From assembly GCF_024758505.1 (NCBI RefSeq), contig NZ_CP077970.1, positions 1,550,001-1,614,000 of the forward strand: a DNA stretch of 64,000 bases, written 5' to 3'. The translations under genes were made by a program, and so were the position numbers. The DNA comes from Bradyrhizobium arachidis (lineage in GTDB: Bacteria; Pseudomonadota; Alphaproteobacteria; Rhizobiales; Xanthobacteraceae). Each line of letters opens with the position of its first letter. Within the stretch, counting starts at the first letter, position 1. A model generated the notes under the pieces. That model saw nothing but the letters and a program-made list of their open reading frames with translations. It was not told where the DNA came from and made no database searches. Positions 56,868 to 64,000 of the stretch are shown here, one piece after another.

Positions 56868-57962
56868 ATGGTCAGTGTACACGCTCGAAAAGCCATCGCT
56901 CTTTCCAAGGATGAGGCGGTGGATAGTGTCGTTCCAGCACAAATTCAATTTTGCAACGTTACTAAGAGCTACGGGCAGATCGCGGCGGTAAAAGAGTTGT
57001 CACTCAGTGTTCGCCCCGGTGAATTCCTGACGATTCTCGGTCCGAGCGGTTCCGGGAAAACTACGGTGCTGATGCTGCTCGCTGGGTTCATAGCCCCTAC
57101 TTCGGGTGACATTCTAATCGCCGGAAAATCCGTCGCCGCAGTGCCGTCCTATCGACGCGACCAAGGTATTGTATTTCAGAGCTACGCGCTGTTTCCACAT
57201 CTCACGGTGCGGCGGAACCTTGAGTTTCCGCTCGAAATGCGTGGATTGAATGCCGCAGAGCGGACATCGCGCGTAGAACAGATGCTAGACCGCGTGCATC
57301 TCAAGGATTTTGGGGACCGCCTGCCCTCGCAACTGAGCGGCGGTCAGCAGCAGCGCGTTGCGCTCGCCCGTGCGCTGATCGCCGATCCACCGATCCTCCT
57401 GCTTGACGAGCCACTCGGCGCGCTTGATCGTAACCTGCGCGAGCAGATGCAAGGGGAGATTAAGAGCCTGCACAAGGAGTTCAGCAGCACAACCGTGTGT
57501 GTTACGCATGATCAAGAGGAGGCCTTAACCCTCTCCGATCGCATCGTCGTCATGTGTGCTGGCCGGATTGAGCAGACCGACACGCCTGAAGCCCTTTACG
57601 ACCGGCCCACGACACGATTTGTGGCGAATTTTTTAGGTGAAGCCAACATACTGGAAAACCCTGGTTTCAAGCTCGAGTCGGACGCGTTACAACCGCCCGG
57701 CACTGTAGCGATGATCCGGCCAGAACGGATTTGTATTACTGCTGCCACGCCGAGGCGCGCCGATGCGGACGGGCATCAGTACGTTGAAGGAACCGTGGAT
57801 GACATGATTTATGCCGGCCCGTTACGAAAATACCGCGTGCGCATTGGCAGCAGCGTGCTTTCCGTGCGCGAGCATGTTGGCTCGGGCCAGCAGATTTTCC
57901 GACCCGGCGATAATGTCCGCGTCGATTGGCTGCGCTCGGACGTTCGCTTCGTTGCGCCGTGA
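56868..57962 (+). CDS. PotA-like ABC transporter ATP-binding protein
   Basis: 364-residue ATPase of the polyamine/iron/opine (CUT1-like, PotA) group. Walker A LGPSGSGKTT near residue 62, Q-loop VFQSYALFPHLTV, signature LSGGQQQRVALARAL, Walker B ILLLDEPLGALD and switch His VTHDQEEAL. The C-terminal TOBE domain spans about 265-364 (IRPERICI, then VGSGQQIFRPGDNVRVDWLR). ATG 56868 has GGAG 8 bases upstream and is preferred over a TTG at 56835. No permease or binding protein is intact next to it, so it may be orphaned. An internally deleted copy lies at 40117-40322. Confidence 0.92.
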   Translation: MVSVHARKAIALSKDEAVDSVVPAQIQFCNVTKSYGQIAAVKELSLSVRPGEFLTILGPSGSGKTTVLMLLAGFIAPTSGDILIAGKSVAAVPSYRRDQGIVFQSYALFPHLTVRRNLEFPLEMRGLNAAERTSRVEQMLDRVHLKDFGDRLPSQLSGGQQQRVALARALIADPPILLLDEPLGALDRNLREQMQGEIKSLHKEFSSTTVCVTHDQEEALTLSDRIVVMCAGRIEQTDTPEALYDRPTTRFVANFLGEANILENPGFKLESDALQPPGTVAMIRPERICITAATPRRADADGHQYVEGTVDDMIYAGPLRKYRVRIGSSVLSVREHVGSGQQIFRPGDNVRVDWLRSDVRFVAP

Positions 57963-58696
57963 GGCACTGGCAGAGCAGGCGAATGAAACACTTGAAACAC
58001 TTGAAAAACTTGGTCGGACGCCCATCGGAGGCTGGATGTTGGCGTTTGCAATCCTGATCGGCATCTTCGGAGTGCCCATTGTTCGGCTTCGCGCGTCTCC
58101 TCCTTGGCTTGCTCTGAACAGGAGACGGCTCTCGCCGGAGGAGCAAGGAATAGTTTTAGAAGTACGCCTATGTCCGAGTCGATTTCGAAGCTGGAAGTCA
58201 TCCCCGGCGTTGCCCGCCGCCATGGGCGCTGTATGCGGAGCAAACTTTCGATATCCGATGCCTGGTGAACAGCTGGCCGAGTTATGGATACTGTCGGATC
58301 GCTGCGCTCTTCAGGCGCGAGCGACGATCCGCGGCGCGATCGAGTTCAATACTAAGCGGGTCTACCGCTGATCAAGGAGAGCGGCTTGTTGCTGGCCCGG
58401 CATACACGATCCAGCATCCGCCGGGCGCACGACGGCACAATCAAGACAAGCCGCTTCAACAGTGTTCGACGCATTGGAGCTTACCTGATGGAATGGCGAC
58501 CTGAACAGCAATGACCGCCGGGTCATCAGCTGGGTGGCCGCAACGGCCGTGATCTCCGGAGGTGATCAGAAATATGATGGCACACTGGCTCGACGCGGTT
58601 CGGCGACAGCCGAACTCCACGCGAGGTGCAATGGCTGACCGACATCGCCGAGTGTCCGATCTAACGGAGGGCAACTCCAGCCTACGGCATCAACCT
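57963..58696 (+). other. Decayed sequence downstream of the ATPase
   Basis: A stretch at 58035-58110 (GWMLAFAILIGIFGVPIVRL) could be the first helix of a permease. After it frames break repeatedly. At about 58170 a short frame MSESISKLEVIPGVARRHGR stops within 30 codons. No intact gene; I cannot name the pieces with confidence. Confidence 0.4.
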
Positions 58697-59179
58697 TTAC
58701 AGTATGCCGATGCTCAGTTTTTGAGATGCCAATCGGCTACTTTTAGCTATCGAGGTCAGACGCTTGTTGAGATAATTAAGGGACTCTTCGTCGAGCCCGC
58801 CAAACATCGTCGAGTTAAGAGCTTCTCTTTTGTTTGACAGCCTCATAATTTCCCCTCGCGCTTTTTCAGTCAGCGAGATTTGCAGAAATCTCGCATCTTC
58901 GAGAGAGGTTTCGCGGACGAGGAGCTCCATTTTTTCCAGTCTTTTCGTCTGGTTTGTAACGAAGGCGGGATGGATACGCAGTTTATTCGCAACAGCTATC
59001 CCCGAGACCCCGCGCCCCTCGTCGAGCGCGTCGATAGCCATAAGTATCAACCACTGTGGTTCGGTTATTCCGAGCAGCTCGGCCCAACTCTTGTGTATTG
59101 CTTCCAGTTGGGAGTGGATTTCGACAATGTTCCAGATGAAGTCCATAGCCGCACTATCGAGCTGTCCTTTTTCGGCCAT
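58697..59179 (-). CDS. MarR-family transcriptional regulator
   Basis: 160-residue winged-helix repressor. Residues 30-100 hold the domain: LGITEPQWLILMAIDALDEG, SGIAVANKLRIHPAFVTNQT (recognition helix), and RLEKMELLVRETSLEDARF (wing). The long terminal helices would dimerise. It is complete. It is divergent from the porin gene with about 500 bp between them, and the intervening CAATTG-type sites are candidate operators. The ligand is unknown. Confidence 0.9.
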   Translation of the reverse strand: MAEKGQLDSAAMDFIWNIVEIHSQLEAIHKSWAELLGITEPQWLILMAIDALDEGRGVSGIAVANKLRIHPAFVTNQTKRLEKMELLVRETSLEDARFLQISLTEKARGEIMRLSNKREALNSTMFGGLDEESLNYLNKRLTSIAKSSRLASQKLSIGIL

Positions 59180-59299
59180 GTTGGTCTCTCTGCAAAATGC
59201 GGTGTCCCGATAGGACGCGCAACCTGATCTTCAGGGCACACCTATCTATCTCGGACCACATCAGCCTCTCAAGAAGGCTCGAAGAAACATAGCCGTCAT

Positions 59300-59546
59300 A
59301 CCAAAAATTAATTGATCTATGCAATTGTATATGGCAAACAATAAAAGGTTCGATGCGGATTCTTGACGCCCGCGGTCTTGCTAAACCTCCAATGTAAGAG
59401 GCATCCAGGATGCCCCCTGGAAGCGCTTTTTCTTTTTTTCGTTTTAGCGACGTGGGACTTGGTCCTAAGATGTCCTGTTGCTCAATTGTGACACGTCACG
59501 GCAAAAGAACGATCATCGTAATCAATTGATTGAAACAATTGATTGT
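59300..59546. promoter_or_regulatory. Candidate MarR operators between marR-type gene and porin
   Basis: Repeated CAATTGATTG at 59523-59532 and 59536-59545, separated by AAA, plus TTAATTGATC and GCAATTGTAT near 59308-59328. The region is AT-rich compared with its surroundings. MarR proteins bind short AT-rich palindromes, so the arrangement fits autoregulation and porin control. The region 59180-59676 otherwise has no gene. Confidence 0.5.
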
Positions 59547-59676
59547 GATAAGTATATAACAATGGACAACGAGGGGGCGCCTCGAAGTCGTTCCGTCAAG
59601 CGCCGGCCCTTAGGGCGGGGTTGTGGTGGCGGATCTTTGATTGATTGGAACGACATTTCCAACCGGAGGTTCATCG

Positions 59677-61215
59677 ATGAAACTAAGAGCGAAAACCCTA
59701 ATCCTTGGCTCTGCGGCAGTGTTGGCGGGGGGCGGGGCACAGGCCGCCGACCTCCCTGTGAAGGCGAAGGCGGTCGAATACGTAAAGATTTGTTCGCTGT
59801 ATGGTGCCGGTTTCTACTACATCCCGGGCAGTGACACGTGCATTAAGCTAGGCGGTTATATCCGCACTGACCTAGTGCTGGGCAGCAACTCTGTTTACGG
59901 TTCGGCGAACAACAGCGTTGCAGGCGCACACAATCGCCTAAGCAACTACTATACGAGCAGAGCTCGCTCCGATTTCAGTGTCGATACTCGCACGGCGACC
60001 GAGTACGGTGTGCTTCGTACTTTTGCCGACGCGGTCTTTACCTGGACTTCGGGCGGCTATACGGGAGCCGGTACAACTGCAACGAATGGCTCGACGGCCT
60101 ATACTGGAAATGCGGTCGGGACGAGCGGCACTGGCTCGATCACAGGCGGTGCGCTCAACATCTACTACGCGTTCATGCAGTTTGCTGGCTTTACGATCGG
60201 TAGAACGCAGTCGCAATTCTCCTCTCCCTGGACCAATTATCCAGGCAACGCCTACGATGGTCTGCCGGGCGGCGGCGGCTGGGAGATCGTGAACCAGTTC
60301 GCGTATACCGCTGACTTCGGTCAAGGCATCACGGCCTCCTTCTCGGTTGAGGACCAAGTCGTCCGTGATACAACCAACATCTGGAATGTGAGCGGCGCAA
60401 CAGCTGCAGGTCTCGCTACCGGAGCCTACGGTGCCAACAACATCGGTGCTTCGCGAGCTCCAGATCTCGTCGCGATGCTCCGCGTCGATCAGGCTTGGGG
60501 CCTCTTCCAGGCGTCGGTTGCGGCTCATGACAACCATGCTGGCTATTATGGTGCCGACGAAACGACCGGCCATCCTGGGGACAAGTGGGGCTGGGCTGGT
60601 CAGCTCGCGTTGTCGATCAAGAACATTCCGACAGGCGCGGGTGACACGATCAACGTGCAAGGCGTGTATACGAACGGTGCGACCGGTTACAACTTCCACC
60701 CCTATACGGCGTCTACCTACGCGATCTACGGTGGTACGGGCTTGGGGGGTGCTTACCAGAGCGTCGGTCTTGCTGGTCTCTCTGACTCCGTGTTCGTCGC
60801 TGGCGCTGGCCAGCAGTTGACCACGTCATATGGCTTCAATGGCGCCTACACCCACAACTGGAGCCCATATTGGAACACCGCCATCTACGGTGGTTTGGGT
60901 GCTGTACGATACAACGGTACGGCCAAGGGTTACATCTGCGGCGCGTTCGTGGCGACGCTCGGGCTCTCAACTGGTCCTGCCGGCTGCAATCCTGACTTCA
61001 ACTATGGCGTCGTCGGTCTGATCACACGCTGGACCCCCGTCAAGAACCTGACCTTCTCGGCCGATCTCGCCTACGCCATGCTCGACCAGAAGTACGCGAG
61101 CGGAAGCACCGTGACCCTGCCGCTGCAGTCGGGTATCGCAAAACCGGGTGCTGTGTACGAGCTGAAGGACCAGAACAGCCTCACACTGCTGATTCGTGCG
61201 CAGCGCAACTGGTGA
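59677..61215 (+). CDS. Outer-membrane porin (Porin_2 family)
   Basis: 512 residues. It begins with the signal peptide MKLRAKTLILGSAAVLAGGG, ending AQA-A. The mature start DLPVKAKAVEYVKICSLYGA and GAGFYYIPGSDTCIKLGGYI is typical of Bradyrhizobium/Afipia porins (two Cys near the start of the barrel). Alternating aromatic and glycine-rich strands continue to the C-terminal LTLLIRAQRNW, ending in aromatic Trp as expected for outer-membrane beta-barrels. GGAGG lies 6-8 bases before the ATG. It would let small hydrophilic solutes cross the outer membrane. A large antisense frame over it is a shadow. Confidence 0.95.
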   Translation: MKLRAKTLILGSAAVLAGGGAQAADLPVKAKAVEYVKICSLYGAGFYYIPGSDTCIKLGGYIRTDLVLGSNSVYGSANNSVAGAHNRLSNYYTSRARSDFSVDTRTATEYGVLRTFADAVFTWTSGGYTGAGTTATNGSTAYTGNAVGTSGTGSITGGALNIYYAFMQFAGFTIGRTQSQFSSPWTNYPGNAYDGLPGGGGWEIVNQFAYTADFGQGITASFSVEDQVVRDTTNIWNVSGATAAGLATGAYGANNIGASRAPDLVAMLRVDQAWGLFQASVAAHDNHAGYYGADETTGHPGDKWGWAGQLALSIKNIPTGAGDTINVQGVYTNGATGYNFHPYTASTYAIYGGTGLGGAYQSVGLAGLSDSVFVAGAGQQLTTSYGFNGAYTHNWSPYWNTAIYGGLGAVRYNGTAKGYICGAFVATLGLSTGPAGCNPDFNYGVVGLITRWTPVKNLTFSADLAYAMLDQKYASGSTVTLPLQSGIAKPGAVYELKDQNSLTLLIRAQRNW

Positions 61216-61278
61216 AGTTTTGTCAAACCAGCATAAGGAGAATAGAAGCGGCTCTATGATCTAAGTTTAACCTCCAAG

Positions 61279-61309
61279 AAGGCCTTCGGCATGCCCGCCG
61301 GAGGCCTTT
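61279..61309 (+). terminator. Terminator after the porin gene
   Basis: AAGGCCTTCGGC, ATG(C) loop, then GCCGGAGGCCTTT, about 63 bases after the porin stop. The stem is GC-rich with a small mismatch, and the T run is short, so termination may be partial. Confidence 0.7.
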
Positions 61310-61454
61310 CCAATTTGAAGGCCACTTCGATTACGTGGCGGGAGTTGGTTCTTGCGCCGCATAGAATTGGCAAATCCGCGCGTCCTTATCTTTGAAGAAG
61401 CAATTTGGCGGTCGTTATTCGAAGGACACTTAGTCGGAGCGCAAACGCTTTAGC

Positions 61455-61740
61455 AGGCTGCTGAAGAAGTCTTTGAACGGCGCGCGATGAATGGGATGTT
61501 GTCACCGTTGAGGAAGCAGATTTCCCCTTCGAGTGAGCCGTCATCCCTTAGTTCGGCCCAACCGTCACCCTCGGCTGGCTCCATTTCGTCGTTTCCTTGC
61601 CAGCAGAACACGACGGTATCGCCGTGGCTGGCTCCATGAATGGAGCCAGTGAGGCAATCGAAGGCGAATTCGCCCCGGCCTCATCGAACAGGATGTAGGC
61701 GCCCGCCAAGGCCATGTCGTAGCCCGGCGTCTCGACGACC
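61455..61740 (-). other. Small acidic coding-like stretch behind the IS1182-like transposase
   Basis: On the minus strand pieces read DTVVFCWQGNDEMEPAEGDG, WAELRDDGSLEGEICFLNGD and NIPFIARRSKTSSAAC just before the IS end, in the DNA directly behind the transposase C-terminus. It looks like a genuine small protein fused to or riding with the element. Function unknown. Confidence 0.45.
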
Positions 61741-61849
61741 TGCCATCTGCCCCGAATGCTCAGCCGGTGTCGCCAGCGGCTTGGGAAGCCGGATCGGCTT
61801 GTAGTCTGCAAGCGCTAGGACGAAGACGGCATCCACGCCGCAGCGTTGG

Positions 61850-62752
61850 CTGACGTCGTAGCCGCTGTGACGCGTGGTACGCGCGTCCATCGCCGGGTGC
61901 GCGCTTGCCGGTCTTACTCAGATGTCCATCAACCGCGAAACGCGAGGTAACCCGATTTCATTTCTCAGGTCGTGCACGAACCGCGTGACATCATAGGCCC
62001 TGTCCGCCTTCAGAGTGATCCGCTTCGCGTACCGGCGCCTGTCGATCATGGCAAGCGCAATCTCCCGTTCGTGCCAGTCGCTTGGCTCACCTCCCCCAAA
62101 ACCGCTAAACCGTTGCGGTTCTCCATCAGAGCATGGCCCATATAGCTTAGCTTGGCTGGCTGACTTCTTGTAGAGCCGCGCCTCAGGATCGGTCGTGCTC
62201 GCATGGGTCCCGTTCGATCGCTTCTCCTTGTGAAGCTGCGCTCGGTGTTGCGTCCCGGACCATCCTCGTCTTGTCGCTGCCATCATTCTTCTGGAAGCTC
62301 TTGATCGAAGCCTAGGCTTCAATCGACGTACCATCCACCGAGAAGTGATCGCTCGATAGCAGACGCTTGACCGGCTGCGCCAAAAGCGCTTCAAGAACCT
62401 GGCCGCAATCTCGCCTTCGAGCAGCCGGGCGGGGTTCTTCGAGAGGGTCAAATGGTCCCAAACCGCATCGTCCAGCCCAAGCCCAACGAACCAGCAAAAC
62501 AGAAGATCGAACTCTATCCGTTCCATCAGATGCCGTTCCGAGCGAACCCCATAAAACGCCTGGAGGAGCATCCCGAAGCAACTTCTCCGGTGCGATCGAG
62601 GGGCGACCGAAGTCCGTATAGAGCTTGCCGAACTCCCCAGTAAGGTCGCCCAGCGCCGCATTCACCAACCCGTAGCGGGTGGCCGACGCGAACTCGAGCT
62701 CCAGGTCCAAATCACTGAAAAGCGAGCCGGACTGTTCGTCACTCCCCCGCAT
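61850..62752 (-). pseudogene. IS1182-like transposase, broken
   Basis: MRGSDEQSGSLFSDLDLELE starts the first frame at 62752. Then LYTDFGRPSIAPEKLLRDA, LQAFYGVRSERHLMERIEFD, LLFCWFVGLGLDDAVWDHLT, SSDHFSVDGTSIEA (first Asp), THASTTDPEARLYKKS and ITLKADRAYDV (second Asp) follow in two frames. TTRHSGYDVSQR near 61870 is the arm before the catalytic Glu region, which is deleted. YKPIRLPKPLA near 61790-61800 is the extreme C-terminus. Confidence 0.75.
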
Positions 62753-62830
62753 CGCCCCCCAGCGAAATTCTCGTCCCAGAGAATCACGATGCGAAACGCT
62801 CCGCTACCGACTTCTTCAACAGCCTGTTAG

Positions 62831-63662
62831 TTGGGCTCATCATGAGGACGTCGAGTGACGCGCCTAATTCCTCGATCGTGAGAGACTTGTTGATCGAGAA
62901 GAGCCGCAGTGTTTCGAGCAGCTAGGCGTACACCGGCCGAGAGGGGATCCAGGGGTGAAGCGGCAGAATTCGCTGGCACAAGCGTTTGTCTGGATCAGGG
63001 GCAAAGCCTCGTGTGTGTCGTCCAATGCCTAAAACATTCTCGACCTGGAGCGCGACTCGCTTATCGAGGAGATCCTCCGCCATCCTCAATATGTCCCTGG
63101 TATGCTCTTCAGCCGTTAACCCTGCGGCCTTGCGGGCAGTTGATTGATTGACTAGGCCGGCGCGTAGCGGAACCGGCCGCAACAGCGGTTCGCCGGGTTA
63201 ATTTGTTCTCAGCGCGCGACGCGGTCGCGTTCTCGTTGGTGACCGTTCGCGGCCAGATGTTCTTGAGGGCGGCGGAAAGCCTCCGCCAGCTCGCAAACAC
63301 GACATAACTGCATGGTATTCCTGTGGCTTGTATATGAATTGGCGACGGACGCCGAACGGAACGCCATCTCGTCTCGTAAGCTGAGTATTGTAGTAAGATA
63401 GCAGTTCGACCGAAGAACAGTCACCCTTGAAGGATTGCTCAAACCGCCAACGACTCACCCCGTCGTGGATGAACGGGTTTTCGAAAAGCGTGCATACCTC
63501 CACTTAACCTCAATTATCTACGCAAACTGTCCTCTCTAACCGGAATGCATTCAACAATCAGCTCGCACCGAGCCTCGTATCCCGCCGAACGGGCGCAGTA
63601 TTTCAGCGGCCTGACGGTCCTCAAAGCAGGAATTCGGCTAAAGAATACACTATGATGCTGTG
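62831..63662. other. 830 bp with no assignable gene
   Basis: Minus-strand frames at 62922-63182 and 63198-63503 are open and not obviously shadows. LETLRLFSINKSLTIEELGA near 62850-62910 has a helix-turn-helix look, as in a degraded regulator. None can be named. The last 150 bp should include the promoter of the gene at 63663. Confidence 0.35.
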
Positions 63663-64000
63663 ATGACATTGCAACACTCTCGCCCTCTGGGAATCTTGTG
63701 TCTCGAAAGAGGGGGCACGCCTTCCAAATCGAGGCCCGGTTCTATCCTGCACCCGACAACTTTCTCCTTCCCTGTCATATCCGATATTGTTGAGGGGGCT
63801 TGGGCCGATGTCGTGATCCGCGGCGATCCACCGCTTGAGTCCGCCTACGTCGCAGCTGCCCGGCGCTTGGTCGAGCAAGGTGCCGTCGCCATAAGCTCCA
63901 ACTGCGGCTTCTCTATGCGCTATCAGTCCTCCGTAGCAGCCGCGGTGAATGTTCCTGTGGCGCTCTCGAGCTTGCTTCTCTTGCCCACGTTGCTGCGCCA
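63663..64000 (+). CDS. Asp/Glu/hydantoin racemase-superfamily protein (copy B), runs off the window
   Basis: An open frame from ATG 63663 to the window end gives 112 residues. PLGILCLERGGTPSKSRPGS parallels GILQLERPRDPFVRPF of the gene at 34760. VAISSNCGFSMRYQSSVAAA matches ITSNCGFMIRYQEMVRD, including the candidate catalytic Cys. NVPVALSSLLLLPTLLR follows as in copy A (DIPVLLSSLSLGPFLER). The 3' half with the second Cys is outside the window. It is likely functional, but this cannot be judged from half a gene. Confidence 0.78.
   Translation, partial: MTLQHSRPLGILCLERGGTPSKSRPGSILHPTTFSFPVISDIVEGAWADVVIRGDPPLESAYVAAARRLVEQGAVAISSNCGFSMRYQSSVAAAVNVPVALSSLLLLPTLLR

Larger units (their letters stand above)
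61449..62830 (-). mobile_element. IS1182-like (IS5-superfamily) element, degenerate
   Basis: Ends: TAGCAGGCTGCTGAAGAAGT at 61451-61470, and ACTTCTTCAACAGCCTGTTA (about 62808-62829), complementary with two or three mismatches. Minus-strand pieces of a DDE transposase fill 61850-62752. It is inactive through stops, shifts and a deletion near the C-terminus. Confidence 0.8.

Noticed and set aside
59510..59552. Possible nod box (GAAACAATTGATT resembles part of the NodD site)
   Set aside because: Only a short core matches, the ATC-N9-GAT repeats are not in register, and no nod gene follows. MarR-type palindromes explain the sequence better.
59938..60699. Minus-strand open frame opposite the porin gene
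   Set aside because: The porin has signal peptide, terminal Trp and family blocks; the antisense frame has none.

Overview
The window looks like part of a Bradyrhizobium (or close Bradyrhizobiaceae) accessory region, most likely a symbiosis-island segment. The base composition is moderately GC-rich. The Porin_2-type outer-membrane porin and the alphaproteobacterial SAM-II/metX arrangement fit that group. The DNA is packed with insertion sequences (IS110, IS481, IS630, IS5, IS30, IS1182-like), a group II intron, integrase and resolvase remnants, and many pseudogenes. No tRNA, rRNA or CRISPR array was seen. The genus assignment is inferred from protein style, not from a database search.

Layout. 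1-4.4 kb is a nested stack of mobile elements: a group II intron and an IS481-type element have both entered one IS110 transposase gene. 4.8-15.1 kb is the best-preserved catabolic block: alanine dehydrogenase, an MFS exporter with two amber codons, an Lrp/AsnC regulator, a class III aminotransferase, a semialdehyde dehydrogenase, methylaspartate ammonia-lyase and a family III CoA-transferase. 15.2-19.1 kb is a graveyard: a decayed ald copy, an IS630 remnant, a SAM-II riboswitch before a metX-metW deletion remnant, and pieces of chorismate mutase, hisC and prephenate dehydrogenase. 19.5-24.6 kb carries an M20 amidohydrolase, a complete IS5-type element, a D-2-hydroxyacid dehydrogenase and a cupin. 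24.7-32.5 kb is decayed (BNR-repeat protein, MHS transporter, serine recombinase, second M20 copy interrupted by IS5 that is itself interrupted by IS110).

33.3-41.9 kb is a second intact metabolic block: an ectoine-hydrolase-like M24 enzyme, an Asp/Glu-racemase-family protein, a DadA-like oxidoreductase, an ornithine-cyclodeaminase-family protein and a second D-2-hydroxyacid dehydrogenase. It lies between two same-orientation copies of the IS5::IS110 composite that are almost identical over about 2.3 kb and exactly 12,795 bp apart. 46.1-53.1 kb has an in-frame tandem-duplicated EctC-like protein and a complete peptide/opine-type ABC transporter operon. 53.6-56.3 kb is an integrase pseudogene and an IS30. 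56.9-61.2 kb has a PotA-like ATPase, a MarR regulator and a porin. The window ends in the start of a second Asp/Glu-racemase-family gene.

How the genes may work together. An omega-aminotransferase, a semialdehyde dehydrogenase, an Lrp regulator, an ectoine-hydrolase-like enzyme and an EctC-like protein recall the ectoine degradation (doe) logic. Alanine dehydrogenase could regenerate pyruvate for the transaminase. Methylaspartate ammonia-lyase plus CoA-transferase would carry a methylated aspartate to mesaconyl-CoA, but no glutamate mutase is present to make methylaspartate. A pathway for a methylated, ectoine-like or diamino compound is therefore a testable inference, not something the sequence proves. 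Several catabolic genes have a second intact, decayed or fragmentary copy elsewhere in the window, which suggests an old duplication of the module followed by IS-driven decay.
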